64,000 nucleotides of DNA from Leclercia sp. LSNIH1 (GTDB lineage Bacteria > Pseudomonadota > Gammaproteobacteria > Enterobacterales > Enterobacteriaceae). A model generated the notes under the pieces. The model did no database searches. It was not told the DNA's origin and was given only the letters and a program-made list of their open reading frames with translations. Made by a program: the position numbers and the translations under genes. Location of the stretch: assembly GCF_002902985.1 (NCBI RefSeq), contig NZ_CP026167.1:868001-932000 (forward strand). The letters run 5' to 3'. This document shows, piece after piece, positions 32,126-43,157 of this stretch (within the stretch, counting starts at the first letter, position 1; each line of letters begins with the position of its first letter).

Positions 32126-33553
32126 ATGACAGTAAAAAAAGCACGCAGTATGGCGGGCCTGCCGTGGATAGCGGCAATGGCCTTCTTTATGCAGGCCCTG
32201 GATGCGACCATCCTTAATACTGCCCTTCCCGCAATAGCCCAAAGCCTGAACCGTTCTCCGCTGGCCATGCAGTCGGCCATCATCAGTTATACCCTGACCG
32301 TTGCGATGCTGATCCCGGTGAGCGGCTGGCTGGCCGATCGCTTCGGCACCCGCCGTGTCTTTATGCTGGCGGTAACGTTGTTTACGCTGGGCTCGCTGGC
32401 TTGCGCACTCTCCAGTTCTCTGGGAGAGCTGGTTGTCTTCCGGGTAATCCAGGGGATAGGCGGCGCGATGATGATGCCGGTTGCGCGCCTGGCCCTGTTA
32501 CGGGCCTACCCGCGCAGCGAGCTGTTGCCGGTGCTTAACTTTGTCACCATGCCGGGCCTGGTCGGGCCGATCCTCGGACCGGTACTGGGTGGCGTGCTGG
32601 TCACCTGGGCCAGCTGGCACTGGATATTCCTCATTAATATTCCGATTGGGATCGCCGGGCTTTTCTATGCCCGCAAATTTATGCCGAACTTCACCACCCC
32701 ACGGCGTAAATTTGATATGGGCGGGTTTTTCCTGTTTGGCCTGAGCCTGGTGCTGTTTTCAAGCGGTATGGAGCTGTTCGGTGAGAAAGTGGTGGCGACC
32801 TGGCTGGCTATCTCCATCATTTTCAGCGGCATCGTTCTCTTCCTTCTTTATATCCGTCACGCGCGCCGTCATCCGACGCCGCTTATTTCGCTGTCGCTGT
32901 TTAATACTCGAACTTTCTCGGTGGGTATTGCCGGCAACATTGCCTCACGGTTGGGTACCGGTTGTGTTCCTTTCCTTATGCCGCTGATGCTACAGGTCGG
33001 GTTTGGTTACCCGGCACTGATTGCGGGCTGCATGATGGCGCCTACGGCGGTGGGCTCGATCCTCGCCAAATCCGGCGTGACGCAATTGCTGCGCCGGCTG
33101 GGCTACCGCAGGACGCTGGTTGGCGTGACAATATTTATCGGTGTGATGATTGCACAGTTCTCACTGCAGTCGGCGGCGTTGCCGGTATGGCTGCTGATCC
33201 TGCCGCTGTTTGTGCTGGGGATGGCGATGTCCATCCAGTTCACGTCGATGAACACCATTACCCTTGCCGATCTCAACGACGAGAATGCCAGCGGCGGTAA
33301 CAGCGTGCTGGCGGTGACACAACAGCTGTCGATCAGTCTGGGGGTGGCGGTAAGTGCGGCAGTACTGCGTTTTTATGAAGGGTTCGACAACACAAATACT
33401 GTCGAACAGTTTCACTTCACCTTTATCACCATGGGCGTGCTGACGGTGATCTCGGCGCTGGTCTTTATGCTGCTAAAACCGAAGGATGGTCGTAATCTTA
33501 TTAAAGATCGGCACAAACCTAAACAGACCCCCGTTCCATCAGAACAGGAGTAA
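32126..33553 (+). CDS. hsrA: MFS drug-efflux-type transporter HsrA (YieO)
   Basis: A 475-residue DHA2-type major facilitator with about 14 hydrophobic segments. It matches E. coli HsrA/YieO, a putative multidrug or homocysteine-related exporter. The family motif [11 protein letters not shown] (motif A) and motif C-like [10 protein letters not shown] are visible. The last 35 bases overlap the 3' end of rbsR on the opposite strand, so the two transcripts are complementary at their ends. Confidence 0.93.
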   Translation: MTVKKARSMAGLPWIAAMAFFMQALDATILNTALPAIAQSLNRSPLAMQSAIISYTLTVAMLIPVSGWLADRFGTRRVFMLAVTLFTLGSLACALSSSLGELVVFRVIQGIGGAMMMPVARLALLRAYPRSELLPVLNFVTMPGLVGPILGPVLGGVLVTWASWHWIFLINIPIGIAGLFYARKFMPNFTTPRRKFDMGGFFLFGLSLVLFSSGMELFGEKVVATWLAISIIFSGIVLFLLYIRHARRHPTPLISLSLFNTRTFSVGIAGNIASRLGTGCVPFLMPLMLQVGFGYPALIAGCMMAPTAVGSILAKSGVTQLLRRLGYRRTLVGVTIFIGVMIAQFSLQSAALPVWLLILPLFVLGMAMSIQFTSMNTITLADLNDENASGGNSVLAVTQQLSISLGVAVSAAVLRFYEGFDNTNTVEQFHFTFITMGVLTVISALVFMLLKPKDGRNLIKDRHKPKQTPVPSEQE

Positions 33554-34511
33554 GCTGCAGCCGCTGTTGTTGCAGAGCGGGCTGGGCGATACGGTGGATC
33601 AGGACATCAACCGCCAGCTCGCCCAGTTCATCTTTTGGCTGATGGATGGTGGTGAGCGGCGGCGTCATATACTGCGCCAGTTCGATATCGTCATACCCCA
33701 CCACGGCGATATCGTCCGGGATACGCAGTCCCGCCTGATAAAGCGCCTTGTAAGCCCCTACCGCCATCGCATCATTACCAATAAAGACCGCCTGCGGGCG
33801 CTCCTTCTGGGCCAGTAGAGCCTGCATCGCCTCAAACCCGCCGCTAAATTCAAAGTCACCGGTGATTTGATAGCCCTCAGGCACCGGCAAACCGGCACGC
33901 GCCATCGCCACCAGGAACCCTTCCAGCCGCAGGCGGGCGGGGGTTTTATCCAGCGGACCGGTAATACAGGCGATGCGGGTGTGGCCTTTATCAATCAGAT
34001 GCTGTGTCGCCATGTCCCCGCCCAGCAACGAGTTATCCTGGATGAGATCGCTGGTACCGTCGAACGGCGCCCAGTCCATCATCACCGTGGGAACGGAGGG
34101 GTAGCGCTGCATAATCTCGGGGGAGGGTTGGTGCGTTTCGGTGCACAGCAATAGCAATCCGTCGACGCGCTTTTGCATCAGCGTCTCCAGATTGCGGTTC
34201 ATCCGCTGTTCGTCGCCTTCGGTATTGCATAACACCAGGCTGTAGCCACGCTCAAAACAGCTGCGCTCAACGCCGCGCACCAGTTCAGAATAAAAGGGGT
34301 TGGTACTGGCCGTAATGAGCATGCCAATGGTACGCGTCTGGTTGAGTTTCAGACTGCGCGCCAGGGCGGAAGGCGCATAATTGAGGGATTTAACGGCAGC
34401 CTCGACCTTCTCCCGAATCGCGTCGCTGACGAAGCGATCGTTATTGATGACGTGGGAGACCGTCGAAGTAGAGACGCCCGCCATGCGGGCGACATCTTTC
34501 ATTGTGGCCAA
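33519..34511 (-). CDS. rbsR: Ribose operon repressor RbsR (LacI family)
   Basis: A 330-residue LacI-family repressor. The N-terminal helix-turn-helix [20 protein letters not shown] is followed by the hinge ALARSLK and a periplasmic-binding-protein-like domain that binds ribose. It represses the rbs operon through CGAAACGTTTCG palindromes, two of which lie upstream of rbsD here. The gene starts 3 bases after the rbsK stop and is the last gene of the operon, as in E. coli. Confidence 0.97.
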   Translation of the reverse strand: MATMKDVARMAGVSTSTVSHVINNDRFVSDAIREKVEAAVKSLNYAPSALARSLKLNQTRTIGMLITASTNPFYSELVRGVERSCFERGYSLVLCNTEGDEQRMNRNLETLMQKRVDGLLLLCTETHQPSPEIMQRYPSVPTVMMDWAPFDGTSDLIQDNSLLGGDMATQHLIDKGHTRIACITGPLDKTPARLRLEGFLVAMARAGLPVPEGYQITGDFEFSGGFEAMQALLAQKERPQAVFIGNDAMAVGAYKALYQAGLRIPDDIAVVGYDDIELAQYMTPPLTTIHQPKDELGELAVDVLIHRIAQPALQQQRLQLTPVLMERGSV

Positions 34512-34514
34512 GCG

Positions 34515-35444
34515 TTACCTCTGCTGACTTAAAAATTCATCGATCTCATTACGCCATGGTACAGAAGGCTGTGCACCTGGACGGGTCACCGCAATGGCCG
34601 CCGCCGCATGGGCAAAGCGGATTGCGTCATCCAGGTGTTCGCCTTCCAGCAGCGCCGTCACCAGCGCACCATTAAAGGTGTCGCCCGCAGCGATGGTATC
34701 GACAGCTTTCACCTTAAAGCCAGGAATGCGACGCCCTTCTCCCTCAACGCTGGCCCATACGCCGCGGCTGCCAAGAGTAATGATGACCGTGTGGATGCCT
34801 TTGTCGTGCAGGGCTTTCGCCGCGCGCGCCGCATCCTCATCGTTTTCAACGCGAATGCCCGTCAGCTTTTCGGCCTCGGTTTCATTCGGGGTAATAATGT
34901 CCACCAGCGCCAGAAGCTCGTCTGATAATACACGGGCTGGCGCGGGATTTAGTACGACAGTGGTATGATTTTCATGAGCAATTTTCGCTGCCGCCAGCAC
35001 GCTTTCTACCGGGGATTCCAGCTGCATCAGCAGGGCGTCGGCACTGGCGATAAGCGCATGTTGCGCCGCCACTCGTTCAGGTATCAGCGCCGCGTTTGCC
35101 CCCGCATGAATACCGATGACATTCTCACCTTCTCCGTTGACAAAAATCAGCGCCACGCCGGTTGATTCACCGTCCACCACGCTCACTGGCGCAATATCGA
35201 TGTTGTCGCTTTCCAGCTGCTGGCGAACGCGATCCCCGGTATCGTCATCGCCGGTACAGGCGATAAAGGCGATGTTCGCCCCGCTACGTCCGGCAGCGAC
35301 CGCCTGGTTCGCGCCCTTGCCGCCAAAGGCGACCTGGTAGCGATGACCCGTTACGGTTTCGCCCGGTGTCGGGAAAGCGTCAAGGTTAAGAATGTGATCG
35401 GCATTAATACTGCCAAGGACGACGAGCTTACCTGCGGTTTTCAT
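34515..35444 (-). CDS. rbsK: Ribokinase
   Basis: A 309-residue PfkB-family kinase, the same length as E. coli RbsK. It phosphorylates ribose to ribose-5-phosphate. The first PfkB motif GGKGANQAVAAGRSG and the second, DTIAAGDTFNGAL (catalytic Asp in AAGD), are present. I chose the ATG at 35442-35444, which aligns with the E. coli start (AGKLVVLGSINADH). The frame is open upstream with another ATG at 35457-35459, and neither has a strong ribosome binding site. Confidence 0.96.
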   Translation of the reverse strand: MKTAGKLVVLGSINADHILNLDAFPTPGETVTGHRYQVAFGGKGANQAVAAGRSGANIAFIACTGDDDTGDRVRQQLESDNIDIAPVSVVDGESTGVALIFVNGEGENVIGIHAGANAALIPERVAAQHALIASADALLMQLESPVESVLAAAKIAHENHTTVVLNPAPARVLSDELLALVDIITPNETEAEKLTGIRVENDEDAARAAKALHDKGIHTVIITLGSRGVWASVEGEGRRIPGFKVKAVDTIAAGDTFNGALVTALLEGEHLDDAIRFAHAAAAIAVTRPGAQPSVPWRNEIDEFLSQQR

Positions 35445-35467
35445 AGTTGAAGTGTCCATCAGAGAGT

Positions 35468-35543
35468 GCCACCGGGATGCCCCGGTGGCGTATGCCACTC
35501 TTTTCTTTATATGTTGTCCCTCAGGCAGCCTGCGACTGCCTGA
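35468..35543 (-). other. Hairpins in the rbsB-rbsK gap (possible RbsZ-type 3' UTR RNA)
   Basis: Two perfect stems lie in this 107-base gap: TCAGGCAG/CTGCCTGA (35521-35543), just after rbsB, and GCCACCGGG/CCCGGTGGC (35468-35489). Neither has a minus-strand U-tract of good quality. They could protect the abundant rbsB message. In E. coli an sRNA, RbsZ, derives from the rbsB 3' UTR; its presence here is only inferred from position. Confidence 0.45.
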
Positions 35544-35551
35544 ATCGCATA

Positions 35552-36442
35552 TTACTGCTTGATGACCAGTTTCAGGTCAACAGGGTATTTGGCCTGAACT
35601 TTCTCGCCCTTCAGCACTTTGTCAGCAGTCTGCACGCCAGTGGCGCCGATCTGCTCTGGCAGCTGAGCGATGGTCGCAGCCAGTTTGCCATCGTTTACCG
35701 CTTTTTCACCATCAGGCGTGCCGTCAAATCCAACCACCATCACATCAGATTTACCCGCAGTCTGCAGCGCACGCAGCGCGCCCAGCGCCATTTCATCGTT
35801 CTGTGCGAATACCGCTTTAACGTCCGGGTGCGCGGTCAGCAGGTTCTGCATGACGTTCAGGCCCTTAGTACGGTCGAAGTCTGCCGGCTGGCTGGCCAGT
35901 ACGTTGAATTTGTGGGCAGCAACCGCCTGCTGGAAGCCTTCGCCACGCTCACGCGCTGCGGAAGTCCCGGCGATACCCTGCAGTTCGATAACCTTGGCGC
36001 CCTCGCCTGCTTTTTTGGCGATGTAGTCACCGGCGATTTTGCCGCCCAGCACGTTATCAGAGGCAATGTGGCTGACCACTTCGCCTTTAGATGCCTGACG
36101 GTCCAGGGTGATCACCGGGATGTTAGCCTGGTTTGCCATCTTCACGGCGTTACCTACCGCATCGGAATCGGTCGGGTTGATCAGCAGAATTTTGGTGCCG
36201 CGAACGGTTAAGTCCTGCACGTTAGCCAGCTCTTTTGCCGGGTTGTTCTGGGAGTCGAGGATCACCAGGTTGTAGCCCAGTTTGTCGGCCTCTTTCTGCG
36301 CGCCATCCTTCAGGGAGACGAAGAACGGGTTGTTCAGGGTAGAAACCACCAGCGCGATGGTATCTTTCGCCATGGCGTTTGCACTCACGGTTGCGCTCAG
36401 CGCGACAGCAGAAACCAGGGTAGCCAGTTTTTTCATGTTCAT
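35552..36442 (-). CDS. rbsB: Ribose ABC transporter substrate-binding protein
   Basis: The 296-residue precursor is nearly identical to E. coli RbsB. The signal peptide is [25 protein letters not shown] and the mature protein starts [20 protein letters not shown]. It delivers ribose from the periplasm to RbsAC and to the chemoreceptor Trg. Codon use is strongly biased, as expected for an abundant periplasmic protein. It lies between rbsC and rbsK, 27 bases after rbsC. Confidence 0.98.
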   Translation of the reverse strand: MNMKKLATLVSAVALSATVSANAMAKDTIALVVSTLNNPFFVSLKDGAQKEADKLGYNLVILDSQNNPAKELANVQDLTVRGTKILLINPTDSDAVGNAVKMANQANIPVITLDRQASKGEVVSHIASDNVLGGKIAGDYIAKKAGEGAKVIELQGIAGTSAARERGEGFQQAVAAHKFNVLASQPADFDRTKGLNVMQNLLTAHPDVKAVFAQNDEMALGALRALQTAGKSDVMVVGFDGTPDGEKAVNDGKLAATIAQLPEQIGATGVQTADKVLKGEKVQAKYPVDLKLVIKQ

Positions 36443-36469
36443 ATCAAAGATGTCCTGTAGTGTCGTCAG

Positions 36470-37435
36470 TTACTGTTTTTTGTTGTCTACCAGTACCGCC
36501 AGCAAAATCACTACCGCTTTGACGATCATCTGGTAATAGGAAGAAACACCTAACAAATTCAATCCATTATTCAGGAAGCCGAGGATCAGCGCACCGATCA
36601 GCGTACCGACGATGCGGCCTTTCCCCCCGGCCAGGCTGGTGCCGCCCAGCACGACCGCGGCGATGGCATCCAGCTCATAGCCCGTACCGGCGGTCGGTTG
36701 CGCAGACGAGAGACGCGCCACTTCGATAATCCCCGCCAGCGAAGCCAGCAGGCCGCTCAGGGAGTAGACGATAACTTTGACTTTATTGACGCTGATACCG
36801 GACAGACGCGTCGCCGCTTCGTTCCCCCCCAGGGCATAGATATAGCGGCCCAGGCGGGTGTGATGCAACATGTACCACGCCGCGAGGAAGACTAACCCCA
36901 TGATCCAGACCGGCGTCGGGATACCCAGCGGGCGGCCAATACCGAACCAGCCAAACAGATCGGCGTTGTCGGTAAAGCCGGTGTTAACCGGGCTGCCGTT
37001 GGTGTAAACCATGGTCACACCGCGCAGCAACAGCATCATCACCAGGGTAGCAATAAACGCCTGAACACGACCTTTCGCCACAATAACACCGGTAACAGCC
37101 CCAATAGCCGCACCCAGCGCCAGCGCCGCTGCAACGGCCACCAGCGCGTTGACTTCAATCCCTACAATTGAAGCAGCAACCGCGCCGGTGAGCGCCAGCA
37201 GGGAACCGACGGACAGATCGATACCCGAGGTCAGAATCACCAGCGTCATGCCCACCGCCATAATGGCGTTCACGGACGTCTGCTGGAGAATGTTGAACAG
37301 GTTATTAACGGTAAAAAAGTTCGGGCTCATGGTAGAGACAATCGCGATCAGCACCAGCAGGGCAATCAGCGATTTTTGTTCCATCAACCATGCCTTCGTG
37401 AAATAACGGCGTCCAGAAACAGCCTGGGTAGTCAT
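36470..37435 (-). CDS. rbsC: Ribose ABC transporter permease
   Basis: A 321-residue inner-membrane permease of the sugar ABC type (BPD_transp_2), with about 8-10 hydrophobic segments, the same length as E. coli RbsC. The EAA-like loop GGNEAATRLSGISVNKVKV interacts with the ATPase RbsA. It is preceded by rbsA with a 4-base gap, consistent with translational coupling. Confidence 0.97.
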   Translation of the reverse strand: MTTQAVSGRRYFTKAWLMEQKSLIALLVLIAIVSTMSPNFFTVNNLFNILQQTSVNAIMAVGMTLVILTSGIDLSVGSLLALTGAVAASIVGIEVNALVAVAAALALGAAIGAVTGVIVAKGRVQAFIATLVMMLLLRGVTMVYTNGSPVNTGFTDNADLFGWFGIGRPLGIPTPVWIMGLVFLAAWYMLHHTRLGRYIYALGGNEAATRLSGISVNKVKVIVYSLSGLLASLAGIIEVARLSSAQPTAGTGYELDAIAAVVLGGTSLAGGKGRIVGTLIGALILGFLNNGLNLLGVSSYYQMIVKAVVILLAVLVDNKKQ

Positions 37436-37439
37436 CTTC

Positions 37440-38945
37440 TTACTCCTGATCCACGCGATTAAGCTTGCCCACAGCGGCAGCCATCAGAATTTCCTGGGTG
37501 GCCTGCTCGCGACTGAATTCACCGCCGAGATGCCCTTCATGCATGACGATAATGCGATCGCTCATGCCTAATACCTCTGGCATCTCGGAAGAGACCAGAA
37601 TGATGCTTAGCCCGTCAGCCTTAAACTGGTTAATGAGCTGGTAAATCTCTTTTTTGGCGCCAACGTCCACGCCGCGCGTCGGTTCATCAAGAATCAGCAC
37701 CTTCGGACGGGTCATCAGACCGCGGGCAATCGCCACTTTCTGCTGATTCCCGCCGGAGAGCAGCCCGATAGCCTGTTCCATCGACGGGGTTTTAACATTA
37801 AAGAGGCGGATAAAATCGCTGACTGCCTGCTGCTCGTCTTTATGCTTCAGACCACCGCCGCTGCGGCTGAAGTAGCGTAGCGCGGTTAAGGACATGTTCT
37901 CTTTCACCGACATGCCCAGTACCAGGCCATCGCGCTTACGGTCTTCGGAGATATAGACGATACCGTTCGCCAGGCCATCCTGCGGAGAACGGGTGACAAC
38001 TTCATGACCATCAAGGGTGACATAGCCGCTGGTGCGCGGGTTGGCGCCATACAGCACCTTCATCAGCTCGGTACGCCCGGCGCCCATCAGCCCGGCCACG
38101 CCGAGGATCTCCCCCTGACGCAGGGTAAAGCTGACATCATGCACCCCAGGGCCAGACAAATTGTCGACCTTCAGGCGGATCTCGCCCGGCGCTTTATCGA
38201 TACGTGGATACTGGTCTTCCAGCTTACGTCCCACCATCATCTCAATCAGCGTATCTTCGGTGAGGGTCACCACTTCACGCTCGGCAATAAACTGCCCGTC
38301 GCGGAAGACGGTGACGTCATCGCAAATCTCGAAGATCTCTTTCATACGGTGGGAGATATAGACAATGCCGCGCCCCTGCGCTTTCAGCTCGCGGATCACG
38401 CGGAACAGGGAGTCGGTTTCGGTATCGGTGAGGGCGTCGGTCGGTTCATCCATCACGATAACCCGGGATTCGAAACTCAGGACCTTGGCGATTTCGACCA
38501 TCTGCTGATCGCCGATAGAGAGTTCGCCCACCAGACGATCGCTCTTAAAGCGCAGATTCAGCTTCGCCAGCAGTTTGTCGGCTTCGGCATACATCTGTTT
38601 CCAGTCGATTTTGCCAAAGCGGTTAACAAACTCACGCCCCAGGAAGATGTTCTCCGCGATGGAGAGCTGCGGGATGAGGTTCAGCTCCTGGTGGATGATG
38701 CCTATCCCGGCTTCCTGGGAGGATTTCGGGCCGTTGAAGGTGGTCTCTTTTCCCAGCCACAGCAGCGAACCGGCATCGCGTTGATAGATCCCGGTCAGCA
38801 CTTTCATCATGGTGGATTTGCCAGCGCCGTTTTCGCCCACCAGCGCCATCACGCGCCCGGCGTAAACATTCAGCGCGGCCCCGGAGAGGGCTTTGACGCC
38901 CGGGAACGATTTATCGATCCCTTTCAGTTGCAGTAGTGCGTCCAT
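37440..38945 (-). CDS. rbsA: Ribose ABC transporter ATP-binding protein
   Basis: A 501-residue double ATPase. The first domain has Walker [10 protein letters not shown], signature [13 protein letters not shown] and Walker B VIVMDEP. The second domain has the degenerate P-loop GLMGAGRTE, the signature LLSGGNQQK and Walker [12 protein letters not shown]. The start is the ATG at 38943-38945, which gives the E. coli N-terminus [20 protein letters not shown]. The 15 extra codons open upstream run into rbsD. The gap to rbsD is 7 bases. Confidence 0.97.
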   Translation of the reverse strand: MDALLQLKGIDKSFPGVKALSGAALNVYAGRVMALVGENGAGKSTMMKVLTGIYQRDAGSLLWLGKETTFNGPKSSQEAGIGIIHQELNLIPQLSIAENIFLGREFVNRFGKIDWKQMYAEADKLLAKLNLRFKSDRLVGELSIGDQQMVEIAKVLSFESRVIVMDEPTDALTDTETDSLFRVIRELKAQGRGIVYISHRMKEIFEICDDVTVFRDGQFIAEREVVTLTEDTLIEMMVGRKLEDQYPRIDKAPGEIRLKVDNLSGPGVHDVSFTLRQGEILGVAGLMGAGRTELMKVLYGANPRTSGYVTLDGHEVVTRSPQDGLANGIVYISEDRKRDGLVLGMSVKENMSLTALRYFSRSGGGLKHKDEQQAVSDFIRLFNVKTPSMEQAIGLLSGGNQQKVAIARGLMTRPKVLILDEPTRGVDVGAKKEIYQLINQFKADGLSIILVSSEMPEVLGMSDRIIVMHEGHLGGEFSREQATQEILMAAAVGKLNRVDQE

Positions 38946-38952
38946 GATGGCC

Positions 38953-39372
38953 TCAGAAGGTGACGCCAGCACAGAGAATGATATTCGCATACGGGGAACA
39001 CTCCCCGCTGCGAATCACCGCCTGGCTGTCAGCGGTATTTTTCTTGAACTGCTCGTGCGTTATGTAACTTATTTTTATGGTGTTTCCCTGGTGTTGTTGC
39101 AGTTGCTTGATGTGGCCAAGCAACGTTTCGTGGAGCTGCGGATTATGTTGTTTGATTTCCGTTGCGAGAATGGCTTCCTCAACCTGCATCTCGGTTGTCA
39201 CCACATCCAGCACCTGCATAAACGTGGGCACGCCCTGCGTTAATGCCAGATCAATACGCGTTGTGCTGTGGGGAATGGGTAAACCCGCATCACAAACTAC
39301 CAGCGTATCGGTATGCCCGAGACGGGAGATGACCGATGAGACTTCAGAGTTGAGTACCGTGCCTTTCTTCAT
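38953..39372 (-). CDS. rbsD: D-ribose pyranase RbsD
   Basis: A 139-residue protein, the same length as E. coli RbsD. It interconverts beta-pyranose and beta-furanose forms of ribose so that ribokinase receives its substrate. The family histidine lies in [19 protein letters not shown] (H20) and the C-terminal [14 protein letters not shown] is conserved. It is the first gene of rbsDACBKR. The RbsR operator overlaps its leader, 15 bases upstream of the ATG. Confidence 0.97.
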   Translation of the reverse strand: MKKGTVLNSEVSSVISRLGHTDTLVVCDAGLPIPHSTTRIDLALTQGVPTFMQVLDVVTTEMQVEEAILATEIKQHNPQLHETLLGHIKQLQQHQGNTIKISYITHEQFKKNTADSQAVIRSGECSPYANIILCAGVTF

Positions 39373-39386
39373 TTTCTTGCTCCACT

Positions 39387-39402
39387 AGCGAAACGTTTCG
39401 CT
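39387..39402 (-). promoter_or_regulatory. RbsR operator O1 (rbsD leader)
   Basis: AGCGAAACGTTTCGCT is a perfect 16-bp palindrome of LacI-family type. On the minus strand the likely -10 TAAGAT lies just upstream (about 39416-39421), so the operator covers the start of transcription, as in E. coli rbs. Confidence 0.92.
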
Positions 39403-39467
39403 GACATCAGTTTTATCTTACCGATGCGCAGAAAACCACCATGACGTAACAGATTTGTGATCGTTGT

Positions 39468-39479
39468 CGAAACGTTTCG
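39468..39479 (-). promoter_or_regulatory. Second RbsR-type operator upstream of the rbs promoter
   Basis: CGAAACGTTTCG repeats the 12-bp core of O1, centred 79 bases upstream of it. A TGTGA half-site at 39456-39460 just beside it may belong to a CRP site. I do not recall this second operator in E. coli. Confidence 0.7.
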
Positions 39480-39524
39480 CTAAGTGAAATGGGGAGATAA
39501 ATATGGCGGTCAGGCATGGGTTTT

Positions 39525-39554
39525 GTAGGCCGGGTAAGCGAAGCGCCACCCGGC
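39525..39554 (+). repeat. REP-like element between rbs and kup
   Basis: GTAGGCCGGGTAAGCGAAGCGCCACCCGGC, a variant of the family with one shorter inner segment, lies 3' of kup. Confidence 0.8.
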
Positions 39555-39568
39555 ATTTTCAGGAGGGA

Positions 39569-41437
39569 TTAAATCTCGACTTGCGTCCCCAGCTCAATCA
39601 CGCGGTTAGGCGGGATCTCGAACTGGTCAGGCGCGCGCAGGGCGTTACGCTGGAGAATAAGATAGAGCTTCCCACGCAGGCGCAGATACCACGGGCGTTT
39701 GCCGATGATCAGCGACTCGTGGGACATAAAGAACGAGGTCTCCATCATCCGGCAGCTTAAACCCTCCAGACCGCAGCGGTGGAACACCTCTTCCACGTTC
39801 GGGGTTTCACGCCAGCCGTAGCTGGCCACCACCCGCCAGAAGGTGGGCGACAGCTGCTCTATCTGCACCCGGCGGACGTTATGCACATAGGGCGCATCCT
39901 CGGTACGCAGGGTCAACAGGATCACCCGCTCGTGCAGCACTTTGTTGTGCTTGAGGTTGTGCATCAGGGCAAACGGGATCACGTTCAGCGCGCGCGACAT
40001 ATAGACCGCAGTGCCGGGTACGCGCACCGGCGGAGATTTCTCCAGCGAGGCAATCATCGCCTCCAGAGAATTACCGTGTTCATGCATCCGGCGCAGCAGG
40101 CGGAAACGCTCGCTCTTCCAGGTGGTCATCACAATGAACATCACCAGACCCAGCGTCAGCGGCAGCCAGCCGCCGGAGACAATCTTGTCGAGGTTCGCGG
40201 AGAACAGCGGCACGTCAATACAGAGGAAGCCGACCAGAATCATCCCCACAAGGAATTTATTCCAGTGCCAATTCCGGTACGCCACCGTGGTAGAGAGGAT
40301 CGAGGTCAGCACCATCGTACCGGTAACGGCAATACCGTAGGCCGCCGCCAGGTTACTGGAGTGCTCGAAGCTGACGATAACAATTACCACCGCGACATAA
40401 AGCAGCCAGTTAACGAAAGGAATGTAGATCTGGCCCGACTCCATCTCGGAGGTATGGATGATACGCATTGGCGAAAGATAGCCCAGACGTACCGCCTGGC
40501 GGGTCAGGGAGAAGACGCCGGAAATCACCGCCTGAGAAGCAATCACCGTCGCCAGCGTCGCCAGGATCAGCATCGGCACCAGCGCCCAGTCAGGTGCCAG
40601 CAGGAAGAACGGGTTTTTAATCGCCTCCGGATGTTTGAGCAGCAGCGCCCCCTGGCCGAAGTAGTTCAGCACCAGCGACGGCAGCACCACTAAAAACCAG
40701 GCCACGCGAATAGGCAACTTACCGAAGTGGCCCATATCGGCATAGAGCGCTTCAACACCGGTAATAGAGAGCACCACCGCGCCCAGCGCGATAAACGACA
40801 CGGTTTTGTATTCGAGGAAGAAATGCACTGCCCACATCGGATTCAGGGCATGCAGCACTTCCGGGTTAGCAATGATGCTGCGTAACCCCAGCGCCGCCAG
40901 GATCAGGAACCAGGAGAGCATAATCGGCGCGAAGAGTTTGCCCACCAGCCCGGTACCGTGTTTCTGAATAACAAACAGCAGGGTCAAAACAAGTATGGCC
41001 AGCGGGACAACCCACTCATCAAGATGCGGCGCGATAATCTCAAGCCCCTCTATCGCCGACAGCACCGAGATAGCAGGGGTGATCACCACTTCACCATAGA
41101 AGAAGCTGCCACCCACCAGGCCAATGATGACCAGGAACGAGGTCATTCTGGCGGACGTATTGCGTCCGGCAAGCGACATCAGGGTCAGGATCCCACCTTC
41201 ACCGGCGTTATCTGCACGCATCACGAAGGAGAGATATTTAACAGAAACCACCAGGATCAGCAGCCAGAAGATCAGGGACAGAAAACCAAACACAGCGTCG
41301 CGTTCAACGCCAAATCCAAACTGACCGGACAAACATTCGCGCAGCGTATAAAGCGGGCTGGTGCCGATATCACCGTAGACAACGCCGATCGCCGCGAGCG
41401 TAATTGCGGGTAATGATTGCTTATTATCAGTGCTCAT
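39569..41437 (-). CDS. kup: Low-affinity potassium transporter Kup (TrkD)
   Basis: The 622-residue protein is the same length as E. coli Kup. About 12 transmembrane helices occupy the first 440 residues, with the family signature [17 protein letters not shown] near the N-terminus, and a cytoplasmic C-terminal domain of about 180 residues follows. It is a K+:H+ symporter important at low pH. It is divergent from ravA across 223 bases. Its 3' end faces the rbs control region. Confidence 0.97.
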   Translation of the reverse strand: MSTDNKQSLPAITLAAIGVVYGDIGTSPLYTLRECLSGQFGFGVERDAVFGFLSLIFWLLILVVSVKYLSFVMRADNAGEGGILTLMSLAGRNTSARMTSFLVIIGLVGGSFFYGEVVITPAISVLSAIEGLEIIAPHLDEWVVPLAILVLTLLFVIQKHGTGLVGKLFAPIMLSWFLILAALGLRSIIANPEVLHALNPMWAVHFFLEYKTVSFIALGAVVLSITGVEALYADMGHFGKLPIRVAWFLVVLPSLVLNYFGQGALLLKHPEAIKNPFFLLAPDWALVPMLILATLATVIASQAVISGVFSLTRQAVRLGYLSPMRIIHTSEMESGQIYIPFVNWLLYVAVVIVIVSFEHSSNLAAAYGIAVTGTMVLTSILSTTVAYRNWHWNKFLVGMILVGFLCIDVPLFSANLDKIVSGGWLPLTLGLVMFIVMTTWKSERFRLLRRMHEHGNSLEAMIASLEKSPPVRVPGTAVYMSRALNVIPFALMHNLKHNKVLHERVILLTLRTEDAPYVHNVRRVQIEQLSPTFWRVVASYGWRETPNVEEVFHRCGLEGLSCRMMETSFFMSHESLIIGKRPWYLRLRGKLYLILQRNALRAPDQFEIPPNRVIELGTQVEI

Positions 41438-41660
41438 AGACTAGTCTTTTCGTTTAAATAACAAATGTGTGCTTAGTCCCTTGGCCCACAAAAAGCGCAC
41501 AGTATGCACGATTAATCTTAGAATCGTACCCCTAAATGCCACCTCATTAACGTAGCGCAAAGAAAATAGCACCGTGGTTCAGTCTATTACCAGCCCGGAA
41601 CGAAACGTCTATACTCGCTTCAATTAGCCGGGGGTACGGCGAAAGGATGCAAAAACAATT

Positions 41661-43157
41661 ATGGCTCACACTCATTTATTAGCAGAAAGAATTTCCCGTC
41701 TCAGCGGTGCACTGGAGAAAGGGCTCTATGAACGTAGCCACGCCATTCGCCTCTGTTTACTGGCGGCGTTGAGCGGCGAAAGCGTATTTCTGCTGGGGCC
41801 GCCCGGCATCGCAAAAAGCCTGATTGCCCGCAGGCTGAAGTTCGCTTTTCAGCACGCCAGGGCGTTTGAATACCTGATGACCCGCTTTTCCACGCCGGAA
41901 GAGGTCTTTGGTCCGCTCTCCATTCAGGCGTTAAAAGATGAAGGGCGGTACGAACGGTTAACCACCGGCTATCTGCCGGAAGCGGAAATTGTCTTTCTCG
42001 ATGAGATCTGGAAAGCCGGCCCGGCGATCCTGAATACCCTGCTTACCGCCATTAACGAACGCCGGTTTCGCAACGGCGCGCATGAGGAGAAAATTCCGAT
42101 GCGCCTGCTGGTGGCAGCATCCAACGAACTGCCCGAAGCCGACAGCAGCCTCGAAGCCCTGTATGACCGTATGCTGATCCGCCTGTGGCTCGATAAGGTG
42201 CAGGACAAAGCGAACTTCCGCTCGCTGCTGACCAGCCAGCAGGATGAAAACGATAACCCGGTGCCTGCCGCATTGCAGGTGACGGACGAGGAGTATCAGC
42301 AGTGGCAGCAGGACATTGGCAAAATCACCCTGCCTGATGCGGTGTTCGACTTGGTCTTTATGCTGCGCCAGCAGCTTGATGCCCTGCCGGGGGCGCCTTA
42401 CGTCTCCGATCGCCGCTGGAAGAAAGCCATCCGCCTGCTGCAGGCCAGCGCGCTGTTCAGCGGTCGCGATGCGGTGGCGCCAATCGATCTGATCCTGCTG
42501 AAGGATTGCCTCTGGCACGACGCCAGCGGCATGAATCTGATGCAGCAGCAGCTGGAAATATTGATGACCGGACACGCGTGGGGACAGCAGGAGATGTTGA
42601 ACCAGCTCGGGGCCATTACCCAGCGCCGCCTTCAGCTTCAGCAGCAGCAGAGCGACAAAACCGCCCTGCGCGTTATCCGTCAGAGCGGCATGTTCGCCCG
42701 TCGCCCACACTATGAATTACCGGCAGAACTGAGTGATACCACCCTGACGCTGCTCCTCCAGCAGCCGCTCAAGCTCCACGATATGCAGGTAATTCACATC
42801 ACCCTCGAGCGGGAAACGCTGGCGCAGTGGCTGACCAAAGGCGGCGAGATCCGCGGCAAACTCAACGGCATTGGTTTCGCCCAGCCGCTCAACATGGAAG
42901 TGGACGGCAGCCTGCATCTGGTGATCCGCGACGTCAGTTTGCAGGGATCGCGTCTTGCGCTGCCCGGAACCGCGTCGGAAAGCGTGCCGGAAGAGATCAA
43001 ACAGCAGCTGGAAGCGCTGGATAATCAGTGGCACCTCCAGCACACGCGCTTCAGCGAGCAGCAAAAATGTCTGTTCATCCACAGCGACTGGCTGGGGCGG
43101 ATTGAAGCCAGCCTGCAGGATGTGAGCGCGCAGATCAAACAGGCGCGTCAATGCTGA
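41661..43157 (+). CDS. ravA: MoxR-family AAA+ ATPase RavA
   Basis: The 498-residue protein is the same length as E. coli RavA. Walker A is GPPGIAKS (about residues 46-53), Walker [10 protein letters not shown], sensor 1 VAASNELPE, and the C-terminal half carries the LARA and triple-helical parts that bind lysine decarboxylase LdcI. With ViaA it acts as a chaperone-like pair on respiratory complexes and affects aminoglycoside sensitivity. The best Shine-Dalgarno (AAAGGA, 41640-41645) lies unusually far, about 15 bases, from the ATG. It overlaps viaA by 7 bases. Confidence 0.96.
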   Translation: MAHTHLLAERISRLSGALEKGLYERSHAIRLCLLAALSGESVFLLGPPGIAKSLIARRLKFAFQHARAFEYLMTRFSTPEEVFGPLSIQALKDEGRYERLTTGYLPEAEIVFLDEIWKAGPAILNTLLTAINERRFRNGAHEEKIPMRLLVAASNELPEADSSLEALYDRMLIRLWLDKVQDKANFRSLLTSQQDENDNPVPAALQVTDEEYQQWQQDIGKITLPDAVFDLVFMLRQQLDALPGAPYVSDRRWKKAIRLLQASALFSGRDAVAPIDLILLKDCLWHDASGMNLMQQQLEILMTGHAWGQQEMLNQLGAITQRRLQLQQQQSDKTALRVIRQSGMFARRPHYELPAELSDTTLTLLLQQPLKLHDMQVIHITLERETLAQWLTKGGEIRGKLNGIGFAQPLNMEVDGSLHLVIRDVSLQGSRLALPGTASESVPEEIKQQLEALDNQWHLQHTRFSEQQKCLFIHSDWLGRIEASLQDVSAQIKQARQC

